Origin: Todiramphus chloris collaris
Taxonomy: Eukaryota > Chordata > Aves > Coraciiformes > Alcedinidae
Direction: 5' to 3'
DNA length: 64,000 nt
Assembly (NCBI GenBank): GCA_025345505.1
Contig: JANVCC010000010.1
Span: 44,837,738 to 44,901,737, forward strand
The position numbers and the translations under genes were made by a program. Below the pieces are notes generated by a model. The model was not told the origin of the DNA, did no database searches, and was given only the letters and a program-made list of their open reading frames with translations. Below are positions 1 to 12,800 of the stretch, piece by piece; the stretch's first letter is position 1, and every line of letters starts with the position of its first letter.

Positions 1-170
1 GTTTTGAGGTTTTTTTTTGGCTTGGGAAGTGGAATATAAAGAGAAAAAGACAGAGGAATAGAATAGACTCTCAATTCTCATTCTCTGCCACCCTTATACA
101 TAAAGAGTCTCAGGCATGGACAAGGAGGATGGTTGCAGCACAAGGTTTTGTGGCTGTTTTTATAATTTAT

Positions 171-845
171 AATCACAGAATCACAGAATGATAGGGGCTG
201 GAAGGGATGTCTGGAGATCATTGTGACAAACCCCCTGCCAAAGCAGGGGTAACCTAAAGAAAGTCATACAGGAACACACCCAGGTGGGTTTTGAATGTCT
301 CTTGAGACAAAGACTCTACCACCTCTCTGGGCAGCCTGTTCCAGTGCTCCGTCACCCTCAAAGTAAAGAAATTCCTCCTCATGTTTAGATGGAAGTTGCT
401 TATGTTCAAGTTTATGACCCTTTACCTCTTGTCCTGTCACTGGGCAGCACTGAAAAAAGACTGGTTCCATCCTCTTAACACATGCCCTTTAAGTATTTAT
501 AAGCATTGGTAAGATCCCCCTCAGTCTTCTCCAGAGTAGAAAAATCCAACTCCATCAGACTTTCCTCATAAAAGAGGTGTTCTAGTCCCCTAATTGTAGC
601 TCTTTGCTGCACTGTCTCCAGCAGTTCCCTGTCCTTTTTGAACGAGGGAGCTGAGAAATGGACACAGTATTCCAGATGTGGCCTAGACAGGGCAGAGCAG
701 AGGGGGAGTAGAACATCTCTCAACCTGCTTGCCACACTATTTTGATGCACCCCAAGATACCATTTACCTTCTTGGCCACGAGGGCATATTGCTGGCTTAC
801 AGTCATCCCATTGCCCACCAGGATTCCCAGGTCTTATAAGTTTCT
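171..845 (-). mobile_element. CR1 non-LTR retrotransposon, 5'-truncated
   Basis: The left edge carries the reverse complement of a CR1 3' tail (AATCACAGAATCACAGAATG) followed by the GGAAGGGATG-type region, so the element lies on the minus strand. Minus-strand frames at 475-750 and 264-470 encode the C-terminal part of CR1 ORF2: residues such as [16 protein letters not shown], then VQQRATI and LEKTEGDL. The frames are broken by shifts and stops, so no protein is made. Similarity fades between about 840 and 900, and the right boundary is approximate. The sequence is close to the elements at 7601-8186 and 58074-60760 (same subfamily type) and unlike the one at 42453-44225. Confidence 0.93.
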
Positions 846-3640
846 AGAGGAACTTCCTTGAAATCTATCCTCGATAAACCAAAAACCTGACACTTGGACC
901 AAAGCTTGGAGTATAAAAGAACTCCTCTGTTTCCTGCACTTATTCTAAACTGAATACAGAAAATAAAATGTACTATTACAATTCTACTTTAATTTGTATT
1001 TTCTAGGAATAATTTTCCTTTTCTGTTACAGAGAAAGAAGCATTACTTTTAATTCATATTCTTACTACTGGTGATATGGATGCTTTTTCAACAATCAATG
1101 TAATTATATTTCTTCTAGCTGACACCTTTATTTTCTTTAAGAAATATTAATTGCATTGAAATTTTATTAAAAAAAACATAGCCCCCTTTTGTCAGTTCAC
1201 TAAAAATTCTCTGACAGGAGAAGTGTAGGAGGAATGACTCAAATCTTCATTGTAAGAGCTATTACCAGATGTCATTGTGAAAATGTACGAGTTGACTCAT
1301 TCATAGAAAATCAGACAAACAAAATGACCTCTTCTTACAATCAAGCGACATAATGCTAATTCTTCTTTTAATACAGTGTGCCACTGATGGAATATGGGCT
1401 TCATAAAGCATACTCTGTGGACAAAATCTGTCTTTCAGCACAGGACAAGAAGGACTGTTTCCTAGGCCAATGGTCAATCTGCTATGCAGACACTGTGCTA
1501 GCATTGTCACAGTTGTCTTTATTATATTAAAGACAAAAACAAAGGTTGTAACAATATTTTTATCCAAGAAATATAGTTATCTTCAATTTCTTAAGCTAAA
1601 CTTAGTTTCTGATTGAAAGTAAGCAGAAAAATATTGCCATATTTTTCACGTAAAATGGTCTTCCAGAAATGGTTTCTCTTCCTTTTGAAAGACTAAAGTG
1701 AACTAGAAAGTCTCATTTCCTGTAAGAAGTTTATTGTTATCTGTTTGGATTATCATATCATCAAGTTTACTTTGCTTGCCGAGGTCCATGATTACTAACT
1801 AGTAAAGCAATATACATTAGTACTTAAAAGGACTCATACATTAAAACCAGTCTTTGAATGCTTTGGATCAGAACACTGCGTGTAGCAAATCAGCATTAAA
1901 TCTACATTATATTCACTATCCTATATTTCATCAGAAATAACAGATAATTTGTTCATATGTGAATTTTGTGTAAACAGAGTAGGAACAGAAATATTGTGAG
2001 ATATGACATGAAGACCAGTAAGGCAGCACTGACAAATGACATAGACCTATGCAGTGTGTAGATATGTAAACTTGAGAGAGAGATTCAAATACTCTTACTT
2101 TTTAATTTAAAAAGAAAAAGGCATAGCTGCAAGATTGGCACAAGATAAATTTTAGTTAAGGTTGATAATGATCTAAGCAAGAAGGTTAAAGTAGTAAAAT
2201 GTCAAATACCTCTCTCTCTTATAGGCCATGGTCGTCTCATGTTTGAACAGGAGTATCTGCCTTTTGCTAGCAAAAAGGCAACACATCATAATGAAGGTTT
2301 CACCTTAACAAAAATACATTGATGTAAACCCACCCATGCTATAGATATGGCATTTAATACAAGTTTGGGATTATTTGGATGCATTAATATCCAGAGCTGA
2401 ATGGTAAATACCAGGAACTACATAGACAGGACTGGACTAGTAAAAAGTACAAAAGTATAATACAGCTGAGAAACCCTACTGTTTTAAGTGGTGTTTGAGC
2501 TGAAAATAACTATTATTCTTCTGGTAGTTATTAAATAAGACCTAGTCATAGTTAGATTGAATGACAATATATCTCAATTTTACAAGCACTTGTAATACTT
2601 ACCGCATATGTCAGTATTTAAAACTTTGCATTGTGTAATCATGGATTACAGAAATAAATGCAGAAAGTTCTTAAGTGGTCTATGTACTTAGTGAATTCTC
2701 ATCGCTATAAAATAAATGACATAAAGCTTTTACATTAACTGGAGCCTATTTTTTATTTCCTATTAGACGCACTACTTGACTAGTTAAACCGGTTATTGGA
2801 TTCTTCATACAGTATCCCCTGAACTCCTTCAGTCAATTAAATCCTTTATTGCATCTGATTCATCAATGTCAGTGTCACTTCTAATCTCTTAAATTCACAT
2901 TGGTACAGAAGCTTTAAATGTACTTATTCTGATGCAAAATTAGGAAGTTATGCAGACAGAATCCTCCCCACATCACTTTTGCCTCTGTGCAAACCACAAA
3001 GCTTCTAATATTGTAAAAGATATAAACACTTTTTCAGCCTCTATGAATACACTGATGTAGCTACAGAATGATACATTTTTTAATACGAGCTACAGAACAT
3101 AAAGAGTAAAAACATAGAAATAAACACAAAAATCTATGTTGCTACCAGCATATTGTACATTGAATACTTTTAATATTTGACTTAGATTCTTATAGTTTTA
3201 AATTATGGAAATTAGCAGAACAAAGTAACTATAACTAATTCCACAACTAGAAACTTGAACATCTTGCTATTAATCTTCATGGGTTTTGATTTTATATCTG
3301 CAAAAGTATTCCAGAACATTTTTTAAAGTTGGTATAAAACATTAAATTCCCTCTTCTTAAATCACCTCATTTCTTTGTTCATCCACAAAAGCTAGATTTC
3401 AAAGGAGAAATGAAGGTATTAAAGGAAAATAAAGGAAAAAGGCAGGCATTAAATTATTGTTCTGTGCAATGGTCATGTCAGCCTAATAACTCTTTAACTC
3501 ACCTGAAGAGCAGCATAAACATGCAAGCTATTCATTCCCTATTGTAGAGTTTGCCAGACACAGACTTGTTTTTCCTTTAAAACATTCCCTTCCTAAAGGA
3601 TGTCGTTTTAACCAGTAAAAGCCACTCTTTATGTACCATA
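846..3640. other. AT-rich non-coding stretch
   Basis: No recognisable gene, RNA or repeat. Frames are short and lack any family signature, and composition is AT-rich throughout. If the minus-strand first-exon model at 3738-3870 is right, this would be the beginning of that gene's first intron. Confidence 0.6.
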
Positions 3641-3737
3641 GCCGTATAAGCCCCTGAACTATGAAAGCAATGCCCCTCACAGGTTAGGCGCATCACCTTT
3701 ATGCTGAACGAGAAGGTAAACCAGACCAGACTCTTAC

Positions 3738-3870
3738 CAGACACAGGGAAAACAATTGCTTCAGCTCGATCCAGCAGTGCTGTCTGCGAGCAGGCAGCGT
3801 GAGGGATCCTTGGGCCTCACACAAAAGCGAGATAATTGGCTCTCAAGGAAGAGCTGTAAACATCCATCAC
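3738..3870 (-). other. Candidate first exon (minus strand) ending at a splice donor
   Basis: Read on the minus strand, the CpG-rich block is followed by moderately GC-rich sequence that ends in CTG|GTAAGAG, a good 5' splice site (last exon base 3738, intron GT at 3737-3736). The transcription start is unknown; 3870 is only the edge of the CpG cluster. A 67-codon minus-strand frame (3964-3761) begins inside the CCAAT box and stops before the donor, so the exon is more likely untranslated or carries only a start further in. Any gene would continue leftwards out of the window. No protein family is recognised. This is inference from promoter and splice signals alone. Confidence 0.35.
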
Positions 3871-3967
3871 GGCGGCGCTGGTGCGGCGGCTGGGAGCTGC
3901 CCCGGCCGGGCTGGGTGCTCCCGTGCAGGATGATGTCAGACACATCAACCGGGCGTACTCTCATTGG
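3870..3967 (-). promoter_or_regulatory. Candidate CpG-rich, TATA-less promoter
   Basis: About ten CpG dinucleotides fall within roughly 90 bases (GGCGGCG, GCGGCGG, CCGGCCGGG, CCGGGCG), while the surrounding tens of kilobases are AT-rich and CpG-poor. On the minus strand an AGCCAATGAG CCAAT box (core 3963-3967) precedes a CRE/ATF-like TGACATCA (3931-3938) by about 25 bases. The GC-rich run follows, then the candidate first exon. No TATA box is seen. The order CCAAT - CRE - GC-rich - exon - GT donor favours minus-strand transcription, though such promoters are often bidirectional. The assembly gap begins only about 110 bases upstream and may hide more of it. Confidence 0.5.
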
Positions 3968-4076
3968 CTTCCCTCACCTGGAAACATACCTTAACCCTAA
4001 ACTGCCAGCCACGAATTGAAATGTGTCTCTCTAATCGTTGTATGTATATACACAGTTAGGGTCTTTTTAATTTTTT

Positions 4077-4476
4077 NNNNNNNNNNNNNNNNNNNNNNNN
4101 NNNNNNNNNNNNNNNNNNNNNNNNNNNNNNNNNNNNNNNNNNNNNNNNNNNNNNNNNNNNNNNNNNNNNNNNNNNNNNNNNNNNNNNNNNNNNNNNNNNN
4201 NNNNNNNNNNNNNNNNNNNNNNNNNNNNNNNNNNNNNNNNNNNNNNNNNNNNNNNNNNNNNNNNNNNNNNNNNNNNNNNNNNNNNNNNNNNNNNNNNNNN
4301 NNNNNNNNNNNNNNNNNNNNNNNNNNNNNNNNNNNNNNNNNNNNNNNNNNNNNNNNNNNNNNNNNNNNNNNNNNNNNNNNNNNNNNNNNNNNNNNNNNNN
4401 NNNNNNNNNNNNNNNNNNNNNNNNNNNNNNNNNNNNNNNNNNNNNNNNNNNNNNNNNNNNNNNNNNNNNNNNNNNN
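4077..4476. other. Assembly gap (400 N)
   Basis: Exactly 400 N, flanked by a T6 run on the left and an A15 run (4477-4491) on the right. The apparent reading frames crossing it are artefacts. The round length suggests a gap whose size is not base-exact. Homopolymer ends and a neighbouring CpG-rich block are typical reasons for assembly failure. Confidence 0.98.
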
Positions 4477-4491
4477 AAAAAAAAAAAAAAA

Positions 4492-6929
4492 GATTCATTG
4501 TCATACAAAGTAACAAAACTGTATTTCAGATCAGAAAATACTAATATGGACAATGGGGATGACAGTTTTTCTTTTGTATTGATAATGATAAAGGTAAGAC
4601 ATAATAATTTCTAATAAGATATGAGCCATGAGTAAAGGAATTATTGATCAGATAAAGTATTCTTAAATGTATCATATGTAAAAGTTATACTCTCCTGAAT
4701 ATTTAGTGCTATAAATAGTATAGTCCAAAGAGACACATTCTTGAGAAAATTTGATTACAGGGGTTGATTTGGCCTGAAAAACACCCTGATTTCCCATATC
4801 TAGGTAATCTTACCATAATGAATTAAAGTTCTATATATTTCTTATTCTTTTGCAAACTATACTTATTTCTTAACAGAGTGTATCACTTGCAGAGGACATG
4901 CTAGACAATTGTGGCATGACTGTATGGTAGACTGACATATGCTTGAAAAGTCTTCAGCATTCATAAAGTAAGTTATCTCTGATGATAATACAAAGCTTAT
5001 GCTTTATGAACTAAGCAGTAACTTATATTAGTAGAAAATTTTCTAGAATGGGTAGTACAAATGTTAAGGTAGAATTTTAGTAGAGAATACTTGTCAGAAA
5101 ATGGCCTGTGAATTTTGTTATTTTCCTTTAATTTTTTTTTTTTTTTTTTATGCACTAATATGTGATAAATGAATGTTTTGAAATTGAATGACTTACTAAT
5201 ATTAGTGATAAATTGCCAATTTGTATACTCCTTGTTTTAAGAACAAAACTTATCTATCACTAAGGTTTTAAAAAACATGGATGAATTTAGAGATTCATAC
5301 TGAGCAAAGGTAACAGCTATAGAAAACAGAGTAGTTCCATGGTCCTTCACACTTCCACATGCTGTCACACACAGTCTATAACCATTTTGAAATTAGTATT
5401 ATTTATACGACAAATAAAAAAAAAAGTATTATAAGATATAAATCTTACCATTCACACATGCAAGTAGCAATGTCGCAGCAAGACAGTTTGACCAAAAAAC
5501 TTATAAGGCCATTTAATCAAATGAAAAATCATTTAAATAAAATAAGCATATAGAATAGGTTACAAGAGCTCAAAGAAACATGTGCATGAAGGTGTGTGAA
5601 ATCCTGGAACACAAAATTAATATATCATTGTGCCATGAGTTGTTTATCTGAAAAGACTAGCTTGGTAGCTCTCATGCCTGGCACAGACACTCGGAGTACT
5701 GTTACTGGTGATATTTTTTGGCATCACAGTTTCAAATACAAGTCACACAGTAAAAAAAAAAAAAGGAAAGACTGACCAAGAGAATGAAAAAGAAGTGACC
5801 AATCATTTTCTGTAACTATCATTTTTTTCTATTATATAATATTAATTGGTATATGAATAATGCTGAAGAATCTAGGAAGAGTGGATATTTTTGTCCTCAA
5901 GCAAAGTGAAATTCAGGTTTATTAGTATATATTTCCCATGAGTTGAAATAATTACTGCATTTAATTGCTTGACAATTATTTCTGTCACATCAATTTAATG
6001 GTTAAACCAATTATTTATATTACAAAACATAGTTCTGCGCCAGACACTAATTGAAAAACACAAACAATTCTTCAGGGTTGCTTAACCTATACATTATTAA
6101 TATTGGAAGGGCTAGGTCTAAAGATGTGGGTGGAGATTAGACCTCAGTCAGGTGATAAGAGTTTTTCGAGATTGAATGTGTAAACACAAAATTACAGCTC
6201 TCATAATCCTGCATATGAACAAATTCAAGTAGAGCTGGTAATTATTATAAACCTTATTTTCTTCTGCATTCTGGTAACATGAGCTCTTAGGATGATTTAT
6301 CCACAAGATGGAAGCTCTGTTTGCTTGGTCACTACTTGCAATATTCAACTTGAAAATCATAAGAGTAATTTTTATTTTATAGCAGATGTGCTTTACTGCC
6401 TCATAAAGAATTTTTTTTAAATCCCCAAACAATCGAGCATTAATTAATCACAATGTTGAGGTAAAATTTGCCAAATTTATGCTGGTGTTGGCAAATCATA
6501 AGAATTTTTAACTGCACAAATATTCCATTCCGATCTGTATGTTTCTCATGCTTCAATTCCTAATCCATCAAACCTGGCATAGTCTTCAAAAGATTCAATT
6601 TGAAAAGTATAAGAAGTTTTACTAATAGTAAAGGAAATGCTTGTATGCCTAAAGGTTAACTTAGTTTAAGAGAGAGAGACTGATCTGTCTCCAGAATTAT
6701 AGCTATCTCTATAGATAATATCTTTTATTTTGTTTAACACCTAAAGGCATCAAGAATGCTCATTTACGTTATTAAAATCAAAGCGATAAATTTATCTCTA
6801 AGGTAAAAAATGCTGAGCTGTTTATATGTAGGGATAAATCACATACAATAAATAAGCATTTGTGCCTTGTAAAATAAATAAAATACAAAGAAACATTAAT
6901 ATCTGTTTTCAAAAGGAATCAGATAAAAT
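4492..6929. other. AT-rich non-coding stretch
   Basis: No gene or interspersed repeat recognised. Contains simple homopolymers (T18 at 5132-5149; an A-run near 5751-5764). The frames at 5359-5553 and 6148-6432 show no family signature. Confidence 0.6.
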
Positions 6930-7600
6930 ATTCTTTAGGCAGCTGGGAGAAGTCTCACAATCACTACCACTTGTTCTCGTGGGGGATTTCAACTTACCAG
7001 ATGTCTACTGGAAATTCAACAGAGCAGAGAGAAAACAGTTGTGGAGGTTCCTGTAGAGTGTGGAAGACACATACTCCTGACACATCTGGTGAAAGTGCCA
7101 ACTAGGGAAGGATCTCTGTTGTTCACAAACAGAAAGACTTGTGGGTGATATGAAGTTTGGAGGCCCTCTTTGTCAGACTTGTACCTGATTAGGGGACTTT
7201 TTGACAGAGTACCTTGGGAGGCAATCCTGAAGGGCAGAGGAATCCAGGAAGGCTGGGCATTCTTTGAGAGGAAAAACTTTAAGGCAAAGGAGGCTATCCT
7301 GGTGTGCTATAAGGTGAACCACAGGGCAAGAAGACTAGGGAAGGCTCCCTGATAGACCTGTATAGGCGACTAGTTGACAAAATCCCTTGGGAGGAAGTCC
7401 TGAAGAGCAAAAGAGTCCAGGAACCAGTGGTGAAGAAGATGGCCTTGCTGAACAGAGAGCTTTGGCTGGAACTCGGGAGAAAGAGGAAAGGCCTGTGGAA
7501 GAAAGGGCAGCCTACTCAGGAAGACTACTAAGATTCCATATGCAGGGAGAAAATTAGAAATATGAAGTCCAGGTAGAACTTAATCTGGTTGTCCATAAAG
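6930..7600 (+). mobile_element. CR1 retrotransposon, 5' part (endonuclease region)
   Basis: The plus strand encodes the CR1 ORF2 endonuclease segment LVLVGDFNLPDVYWK (about 6970-7011), followed after frame breaks by PWEAIL (near 7210) and by LLNRELWLEL (near 7446). It is the 5' part of one CR1 that continues at 8187 after an inserted second CR1. It contains an internal rearrangement: two 67-base segments (7183-7249 and 7356-7422) matching at about 53 positions, where related elements have a single copy. Truncated at the 5' end and full of stops; inactive. Confidence 0.92.
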
Positions 7601-8186
7601 AAGAATGTGCCCAGCAGGTCAAAGGAGGTTCTCCTCCCCCTCTACTCTGCACTAGTGAGACCACATCTGGAGTAATGTGTTTAGTTCTGGTCTCCCCAGT
7701 TCGAGGACAGGGAAATACTAGAGAGAGTCCAGTGGAGGGCTATGAGGATGATTAAGGGACTGGAACATCTCTCTTATGAGGAAAGGCTGCAAACCCTGGG
7801 GCTGTTTAGCCTGGAAAAGAGAAGGCTGAGAGGGGATCTTATTAATGTTTACAACTATCTGGAGGGTGGGTGTCAAGTAGAAGGGGCCAGTCTGTTTTCA
7901 GTGGTGCCCTGTGATAGGATGAGAGGTAACGGTAGCAAGGTGAAACACAGGAAGTTCCACCTCAACGTGAGGACAAACTTCTTCACTGTGAGAGTGACAG
8001 AGCAGTGGAACAGGCTGCCCAGGGAGGTTGTAGAGTCTCTTTCTCTGGAGACTTTCAAAACCCACCTGTATCTGTTCCTGTGTGGCATGACCTGGGTGTT
8101 CCTGTGTTGGCAGGGGCGTTGGACTTGATGATCTACAGAGGTCCCTTCCAACCCGTACCATTCTGTAATTCTGTGTTACTATATAG
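7601..8186 (+). mobile_element. CR1 retrotransposon nested inside another CR1
   Basis: Starts abruptly at AAGAATGTGCCCAGCAGG, equivalent to the C-terminal ORF2 region of the 58 kb element. It runs through the conserved frame at 7742-8128 ([37 protein letters not shown]) and ends with the CR1 tail CCATTCTGTAATTCTGTG near 8175. The sequence on either side belongs to a different CR1 subfamily and rejoins in a sensible order (...CATAAAG | GACAATAAAAATG...). It is therefore a later, 5'-truncated insertion. ATAAAG before and ATATAG at the right end could be a decayed short target duplication. Confidence 0.9.
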
Positions 8187-9881
8187 GACAATAAAAATGT
8201 TTCTATAAGTAGATTAACAGCAAAAGGAGGATAAAGGAGAATCTCCACCCTTTATTGGATGTGTGGGGAAGTATAGTGACCAAGGATAAGAAAAGGCTGA
8301 GATACTGAATGCTTTCTTTACCTCAGTCATTAACAGTAAGAACAGTTGTTCTACAAGTACCTTGCCCCCCTGAGCTGAAAGACAAAGACAGGGAGAAGAA
8401 TGAAGCCCCTATAATCCAAGAGGATATGGTCAACAACCTACTACAACTCTTAGACACACATAAGTCTAAGGGGCCAGATGGGATCCACCCAAAGGTACTG
8501 AGGGAGTTGTCAGAAGTGGTCATTAATCCACTTTTGGCCATTTGTCAGCAGTCCTGGATAACTTAGAAGTTAGCAAATGAGACACCCATCTCCAGAAAGA
8601 GCCAGAAGGAGGATCTGGTCTGTCAGTGTGATCTCAGTGCAAGACTCTGTTATGGAGCAGATCACCTTGAGTGCCGTCACAAGGCATATACAGGACAATG
8701 AGGTGACCAGACCCAGTAAGCATGGGTTTACAAAGGCACATATTGCTGGACAGACATGATCTCCTTGTATAACAAGATGACCTAGTTAGTGGATGAGGAA
8801 AAGGCTGTGGATGTTGTCTACCTAGACTTTAGTAAAACTTTTGACACTGTTTCCCATGGCATTCTGCCATTCTGGCTGATGGGCATATGCTTTGCTGGAT
8901 ACTGGATGGATAACCAGGCCAAGAGAATGGTGGTAAATTGAGAAAAATCCAGTTGGCAGACAGTCAAAAGTGGTGTTCTCTAGGAGTCAATACTGCAGCC
9001 TGTTCTCTTTAATATCTTTACCATAGATGTGAATGAGGGGATTGAGGGCATTCACAGTAAATTTGTAGACAACACCAAGTTAGGTCAATGTCTCGATCTG
9101 CTTGAGAGTAGGAAGGCTCTGCAGAGAGATCTGGGCAGGCTGGATTGATGAATTGAGGTTAATGGTGTGAGATTCAATAAGGCCAGATGCTGTGTCTTGC
9201 CCTTGGGTCACAACAACATCATGCTATAGGCTATAGCCTTGGGGAAGGGAATCTGGAAAACTGTCCGGCAGAAAAGGACCTGGACATGTTGGTCAAGTAG
9301 GCAAGAACGCCACCAAGCAGTATCCTTGCATCTAATAGAAATAATCTGGCCAGCAAGACTAAGGAAATGGTCATACTCCTGTACTCAGCACTGAGATGCT
9401 GTGTTAAGTTTTGGTCCTCTCGCTACAAGAAAGACATTGAGGTGCTGGAGCCTGTCCAAAGAAGGTCAACAAAGCTGGTGAGGGGGCCTGGTGCAGAAGT
9501 CTTATAAGAAGTTACTGAGGGAACGAGTGTTGTTCAGTCTGGAGAAAACGAGTCTGAGGGAGACCTACCTGAAGTTGTAGAAAGGTGGGTACTGGTCTCT
9601 TCTCTCAAGTAAGAAGTGATAGGGCAAGAGGAAATGGCCTCAAGTTGTTTGAGGGGAGGTTTAGGTTGGATATTAGGAAAAATGTATTCATTGTGTTGTC
9701 AAGCACTGGAACAGGCTGCCCAAGGAGGTGGTGTAGTCACCATCCCTGGAGGGATGCACACATAGATGTGGCTCTCAGGGACATGGTTTTGTGGTGATCT
9801 AACAGTGCTGAGTTAACAGTTGGACTTACTCATCTTAAAGGTCTCTTCCAACCAAAATGATTCTATGTGATTCTACGATTC
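8187..9881 (+). mobile_element. CR1 retrotransposon, 3' part (reverse transcriptase to tail)
   Basis: Continuation of the element begun at 6930. It encodes remnants of the reverse transcriptase domain: KGPDGIHPKVLREL (in the frame 8309-8566), then YLDFSKTFDT (about 8819-8848), a diverged copy of the [10 protein letters not shown] region (8970-9010) and a C-terminal region in the frame 9585-9797. It ends in the canonical tail AATGATTCTATGTGATTCTACGATTC. Many frameshifts and stops make it clearly inactive. It resembles the element at 25724-27610 more than the nested copy. Confidence 0.92.
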
Positions 9882-12800
9882 ACAGCTGAAATGATTAGCA
9901 GGAGTTACAATGACATATTTGGGCCAAAGGTGCGTAACATGTGAAAACTTTGTCAATGAAACCCAGTATATTAAAATCAAGCTTTAAAAAAACAATGTAT
10001 AATTTAATATGGAAATAGTTTTCCCATGGGTTGGCATTTCAAAGGAAACATTTGGCCCACACTCTCTGTGTGCAGTCTTTGAAGCCACTTCTGGAGTGGA
10101 ATCTTTGATCCGACAGAGAGGGTTAAGGCACTCTGAGCTACCTACAAGTTACTTACATTGATCAAGACCCTTCGCACATGTGATTATAAATCAGTGGATG
10201 GAGCTTGTAGACAGTAGTAACTGCAAAATAGATTGATGTGACTTAAGCTTTCATGAAAAAGAGATAAACTGTTTCTTAAATACTGTAGGGCAGGTGTGCT
10301 TATGTGAACGGTTATCATGGATCAGCTAATGGGCAGTAACTTGTAACAAGTCAGCAAGGCAGTGATTCATGGCTTAGGGACACATACCTGCCCTTGATAG
10401 CATTTTACATAATGAAAACCACAATTTTGGGATGTGAAATTCTGGAGGACAAGAGAGGTCAGTAACCTAGGTCACACCAGCACTGACTAATTGAGATGTG
10501 CAGCAGAAAAGAGGTAAACAAAAAGGGTCTAAAGAAAATGGTGATATGATGGAAAGATAAAGGTAATTTGTTTAGTCTTCTCTGAAGATAGGGCAAGCTG
10601 CCCAGTGCATGAATATGAACTCAGTCTGTTATATCAGAGCAGATGACTCACTATGTATTACAATCCCATGGTGACTTGTTCATGTAGTCACACTGTAACA
10701 GCACACCACTGGTCTTGTGAGAGAATTGTCATAACAGAAGTTCTGGACCTTCATCAGAGAATGTCAGAATACATTAATGTCAAGAAATTACTTTTGCATT
10801 CCATGAACTAAGATGTGAAAAGAGTGTTAGGAGAAAAGTGTTTCAAGTTTCCTCTGCATGTATGGCTATGTGTTGAATTCTACATTGTGGTTTCCTAACA
10901 GTGGATAAGTTGACTGTTGTATTCTGGACTACCATGAGAGGGTCTATTTCAATACACTTTTTAAAAAATATCCATTTTTTAAATGGATTAGAATGCTGCA
11001 GTAAAGGCATCTGTACTGAGAATTTGTAGCACTCTCAATAAAAAACACATATCAAGATTAACTTCTTGTAACATTGAAGATAAGAATTTTCAGATAAAGC
11101 TTAAATTTAAGATAATTTAAAAAAAAAAAAATTCCACATAGCTTAGGAGGCTAAGTAACTTCACAAGTGACTTCAGATGTAAATTGTGCGTATCTTAAGA
11201 TTTAGCTTTCTTACTAAGTTCAGAGATTGCTAAGGTAGCTGTGAATACACCAGAATCTTCTTAAAGGAATGTGTGGAACCATGAAGGTGTACTCATTTAG
11301 CCTCAGACCTACCACAGAGGGTAAGTGAAGTGCCTGTCCTGTATCCTTGGCTAAGAGAAATACCGTGTTTGTTCAAAACAGAGCCTGTTTGAAAAGCTGT
11401 TGCAAGTCAAGAACACTGTCAGCTGACTGACTCATTTGAGAATGACAGAGACATCAGCTGGAATGATTAAAAAAGAGGATAAAGACACCTGAATTATGGA
11501 AATACATTTTACTTGTCTGAAGATCACGCTACTGCAGTACTTCAGATAAAAACACGTGCTCACAGACATGTCTAGTTTGAACGGCTGTATTTTTTCCGTA
11601 ACTGGACTTCCAGAGACTCCTTTTACAGGTTCTCATTCCAGAGCTGGATAGGATACATACATCAAACCTGAAAAACTTTCATTATTTGATGTCAGAAAAA
11701 AATTTCTAAGACAAAAACGATAAGAAAGTGGACACACAAAGCTTTTGCATAAAATATGGACAAATAGTCTTTTCATACACTTTCATGGCATCCCTTTAAC
11801 ACCTATCTTCCGTAATTGATTTGGAAATTCTTTTTTAGTCAATTGTGTTTTGACTAATAAATGATTTCATTATTGACTCCTGTATAAGCCATTTAATATT
11901 TAAAAGTTAAAATGAGATTCAGTAAATACAAACATAAAAGTCTCATAATCACTTCAGACACAGGAGTCAGAACGTATCATAAAATAAAAAAATATGATCT
12001 TCACATCATCTTTTTTCTAATTTCTATTTTGATAACACTATCTCTGTGTGTAGGCTTTAGCCCAAATAGAAAGATCAAAACCACTGCTGGAAACTTTGAC
12101 TGCTGTGTCAAATAGTTTGCCTAAAGGATCAAGGATCACAGAGGTAAAAGAATGAGAAGGACTACATGAAAATAGTTTTTTGAATACTAAATGTTCACTT
12201 CAATACCTTGACCTGTAAGATAGTTGACCATGTTGAAATTGAATTTTCAGACATTACTGCAGTGAAGTGAGCTTCATTAATATTCAAATCAGTGGTCAAA
12301 GAGAAAATTTTGTATGTCGAAGTCTGAAATACTGGTCTTTGAGAAGACCTTTCATGTTCACTACGAAAAATGATACAAACATCCTTCTCAACTTTACCAT
12401 TGTTGAGTGTGCCAGATGCAAATTTACAGTGGTTGCTAAGGGTACCAGATATTAATGCCAATTTGTGATGGACATTGCAAGTTACATTGTAATTGTATCA
12501 CATGACGTAATAATGGTCATAGAGCTGTACAACCCTTCCTCATTCACATGGGGATTTAAGGTGTTCCTGAATGTTCCTTTATTAGCAGTTCAGTTGAAAG
12601 TTCATCAGAGGGAGTTACTCAGAACAAATACATGTGTTTGATGTTTTATCGGGAGATTTTGAGACAGTATTAAATCAAAAGCTTGTTTTTGCAGCTAGAA
12701 TGATAGTGTACAAAGCCATGTCACACTAAAAAGGCAGAGGTGACTGACTGAGGTACAGCTCTGTGCTGACTGACCACATAGCCTTTCTGATGTGTTAAAT

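Noticed and set aside
4016-4553. Long reading frames on both strands across 4.0-4.55 kb
   Set aside because: They consist almost wholly of the 400-base run of N.
7873-8248. Minus-strand frames of 92 and 116 codons
   Set aside because: Antisense shadows of the CR1 ORF2 C terminus on the plus strand.
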